Shown piece by piece: positions 6,855 to 7,913 of a DNA stretch of 7,913 nt. A program made the translations under genes and the position numbers. Origin of the DNA: an uncultured Clostridia bacterium. Lineage in GTDB: Bacteria > Bacillota_A > Clostridia > Christensenellales > Aristaeellaceae. The stretch covers positions 1-7,913 of the forward strand of contig CAMOGC010000074.1 in the NCBI GenBank assembly GCA_946613955.1, written 5' to 3'. The notes beneath the pieces are model-generated. The model was not told where the DNA came from and did not search any database. It saw only the letters and a list, made by a program, of their open reading frames with translations. Position 1 is the first letter of the stretch; each line of letters opens with the position of its first letter.

Positions 6855-7324
6855 AAAAGAAGCTTTGGATCGCCGGGGCGGCCTTCCTGCTGGACCGGGC
6901 GGCCAAGATCCTGGCGGAGCGGCTGCCCCGGGGCGGGCTGACGCTGATTCCCGGGGTGCTGCGGCTGCGGTATACCCGGAACACGGGCATGGCCTTCTCC
7001 CTGCTCAGCGGGCATCCCGTACTGCTGGCGGCGCTCAGCGCCCTTGTGCTGGCGGGGGCCTTTTTCCTCCTGCGGGGGAAGCGGATGGACGGGCCCACGG
7101 AAACGGGGCTGATGATGATGCTGGGGGGCGCCGCCGGAAACCTGGCGGACCGGATTTTCGCCGGCTCCGTGCCGGACATGATCGAGCCGGTTTTCGTGCG
7201 CTTCGCCGTCTTTAACCTGGCGGACGCCTTCCTGGTGGTGGGATGCGCTCTGGTGATCATCCGGATCCTCTTCGGAAAGGAAACCCCCGGCGGCGCGCCG
7301 CCGAAAAACCGGCGGATCCCTTGA
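6851..7324 (+). CDS. lspA: Lipoprotein signal peptidase (signal peptidase II)
   Basis: LspA is a membrane aspartyl protease that removes the signal peptide from diacylglyceryl-modified prolipoproteins just before the lipidated cysteine. At 157 residues it has family length with four hydrophobic segments (about 5-20, 57-74, 85-100 and 120-140). Signatures: LLDRAAK near the N-terminus (D15, K19), TRNTGMAFS (42-50, with N44), GGAAGNLADRIFAGSVPDMIE carrying the catalytic D109, and FNLADAF with the second catalytic Asp, D125. The start overlaps the mfd stop by four bases (ATGA), so translation is probably coupled. The C-terminal tail is basic and Pro/Gly-rich; its coding sequence contains a 16-bp palindrome at 7288-7303. 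The gene ends in the -35 hexamer of the downstream promoter. The identification is secure. Confidence 0.96.
   Translation: MKKKLWIAGAAFLLDRAAKILAERLPRGGLTLIPGVLRLRYTRNTGMAFSLLSGHPVLLAALSALVLAGAFFLLRGKRMDGPTETGLMMMLGGAAGNLADRIFAGSVPDMIEPVFVRFAVFNLADAFLVVGCALVIIRILFGKETPGGAPPKNRRIP
7288..7303. repeat. 16-bp perfect palindrome in the 3' end of lspA
   Basis: Bases 7288-7295 (cggcggcg) are the exact reverse complement of 7296-7303. The right half could alternatively pair with cggcgg at 7310-7315 around an A-rich loop. It encodes part of a Gly-Gly-Ala-Pro-Pro tail, so GC-rich codon choice may explain it. No T-run follows on either strand, so it is not called a terminator. Confidence 0.4.
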
Positions 7325-7350
7325 CAGGGCCGGCGGGAAGGCGGTAGAAT
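7321..7350 (+). promoter_or_regulatory. Sigma-70/SigA-type promoter for the aspartate kinase gene
   Basis: The -35 box TTGACA at 7321-7326 is a perfect consensus match and contains the lspA TGA stop (7322-7324). The -10 box TAGAAT at 7345-7350 matches TATAAT at five of six positions. The spacer is 18 nt, within the usual range. Transcription would begin near 7357-7359, giving a leader of about 53-55 nt. In such GC-rich sequence a pair this close to consensus is unlikely to be chance. It is the only convincing promoter seen in the window. Confidence 0.8.
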
Positions 7351-7366
7351 AGCCCGGTATGGGATC

Positions 7367-7380
7367 CGCGCTTCGGCGCG
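7367..7380 (+). other. UUCG-tetraloop hairpin in the lysC leader
   Basis: Bases 7367-7371 (cgcgc) pair with 7376-7380 (gcgcg) around the loop ttcg, giving a C(UUCG)G tetraloop, which is unusually stable in RNA. It lies about 10 nt after the predicted transcription start and 16 nt before the ribosome binding site, leaving that site free. It could stabilise the 5' end of the mRNA. No T-run follows, so it is not an attenuator terminator. Confidence 0.55.
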
Positions 7381-7396
7381 CTCCGCAGGAACGAAT

Positions 7397-7403
7397 GGGA
7401 GGA
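7397..7403 (+). promoter_or_regulatory. Ribosome binding site fixing the GTG start of lysC
   Basis: The sequence gggagga lies 8 nt before GTG at 7412 and is a near-ideal Shine-Dalgarno match. No in-frame ATG occurs nearby, and the conserved KFGGSS motif begins at residue 8 from this GTG, as in E. coli LysC. This decides the start. Confidence 0.9.
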
Positions 7404-7411
7404 ACTTCTTC

Positions 7412-7913
7412 GTGCTTGAATGTATTGTCACCAAGTTTGGCGGCAGCAGTTTGGCCAATGACGAACAGTTCCGCAAGGTTCGCAGCATTCTGGAGCTGGA
7501 GCCGACGCGGCTTTATCTGGTCCCCAGCGCCCCGGGCAAGCGCTATCCCACGGACGAGAAGGTGACGGATCTTCTGTATCTGTGCCATGAGCGGCGCGCC
7601 CAGGGCGAATCCTTTGAGGATCTCTTTGTCAAGATCCGGGAGCGGTATCTGTCCATCGCCCGGAATCTGCATCTGAAGGTGGATATCGAGGGCGCCCTGG
7701 CGGAGGTGCACGACGGGATCGCCGGCGGAAAGGGCCGGGACTGGTGCGCCAGCCGGGGGGAATACCTCTGCGGCCTGCTGGTGGCGGACTATCTGGGCTG
7801 GCGTTTTGTGGACGCGGCCGACGGCATCCGCTTCCGGGACGACGGGACCCTGGACGACGAGAAGACCCAGGAGCTGCTTTCCGCCCTGCTGGGGGACGGG
7901 CAGCCCACCGTGG
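7412..7913 (+). CDS. lysC: Aspartate kinase (aspartokinase), 3' end beyond window
   Basis: Aspartate kinase phosphorylates L-aspartate to 4-phospho-L-aspartate, the first step toward lysine (and diaminopimelate for cell wall), threonine and methionine. The first 167 residues are visible, all in the N-terminal kinase domain. They show KFGGSSLA (K8, nucleotide-binding), VPSAPGKRYPTDEKVTDLL (about 38-56), SRGEY (114-118, substrate-binding Arg-Glu) and a VDAADGI stretch from 133. The SAPGKR and KVTDLL signatures are those I associate with the monofunctional clostridial type. The regulatory ACT domains lie beyond the window, so feedback control cannot be judged. The gene has its own promoter and a leader of about 55 nt, too short for a lysine riboswitch. 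Translation starts at GTG, so searches for ATG only would miss it. The symbol rests on family membership; other isozyme names are possible. Confidence 0.94.
   Translation, partial: MLECIVTKFGGSSLANDEQFRKVRSILELEPTRLYLVPSAPGKRYPTDEKVTDLLYLCHERRAQGESFEDLFVKIRERYLSIARNLHLKVDIEGALAEVHDGIAGGKGRDWCASRGEYLCGLLVADYLGWRFVDAADGIRFRDDGTLDDEKTQELLSALLGDGQPTV

Noticed and set aside
7288..7315. Terminator at the lspA end
   Set aside because: The palindrome is followed by A residues rather than T, it lies inside the coding region, and GC-rich codon choice can explain it.
1299..7324. All five visible stop codons are TGA
   Set aside because: The capA-like, Lgt-like, pth, mfd and lspA genes all end in TGA. 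This is expected bias in GC-rich genomes, and five genes are too few to claim more.
7359..7565. ATG-started open frame of 68 codons at the lysC start
   Set aside because: It is out of frame with the aspartate kinase motifs, and its ATG coincides with the predicted transcription start. The GTG at 7412 has a much better ribosome binding site.
6536..7711. Antisense open frame spanning the mfd end, lspA and lysC start
   Set aside because: It runs opposite three well-supported genes and their promoter and shows no family motif.
1..7913. CRISPR arrays, tRNA or rRNA genes, insertion sequences, defence genes
   Set aside because: No spaced repeat array, cloverleaf-like sequence, transposase motif or terminal inverted repeats were seen on either strand by eye.

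Overview
The window is GC-rich with strong G/C preference at third codon positions, and every gene reads on the + strand. The pth-mfd pair is a familiar Firmicutes arrangement, and the first gene has a Thr/Pro-rich linker behind what was probably a membrane anchor. Together these suggest a high-GC member of the Clostridia, possibly a Christensenellales- or Oscillospirales-like lineage. That placement is inference; there is no rRNA or other taxonomic marker here.

Layout: (1) 1-1301, the 3' part of a CapA-family gene with a Thr/Pro linker. (2) 1302-1457, a non-coding gap with a 20-bp direct repeat (60-bp period) and a hairpin. (3) 1458-2429, a polytopic membrane protein of the prolipoprotein diacylglyceryl transferase (Lgt) superfamily that lacks several signature residues. 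(4) 2430-2504, a short gap with two competing hairpins. (5) 2505-3119, pth (peptidyl-tRNA hydrolase). (6) 3120-3242, a GC-rich gap with one hairpin. (7) 3243-6854, mfd (transcription-repair coupling factor). (8) 6851-7324, lspA (signal peptidase II), overlapping mfd by four bases. (9) 7325-7411, a leader region whose near-consensus promoter begins in the lspA stop codon. (10) 7412-7913 onward, the 5' part of a monofunctional aspartate kinase gene with a GTG start.

Most of the content is housekeeping: tRNA recycling (Pth), rescue of stalled RNA polymerase at DNA lesions (Mfd), lipoprotein maturation (LspA, possibly the Lgt-like protein) and entry to the aspartate amino-acid pathway (LysC). The CapA-like protein probably acts at the cell surface. 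No U-rich intrinsic terminator was seen between the genes, so capA through lspA may be read through. The aspartate kinase gene appears to have its own promoter.

I found no convincing mobile element, CRISPR array, tRNA, rRNA or defence system. The observations most worth a second look are the Lgt-like protein with substitutions at several catalytic positions, the lysC promoter fused to the lspA stop codon, and the direct-repeat block upstream of the Lgt-like gene.
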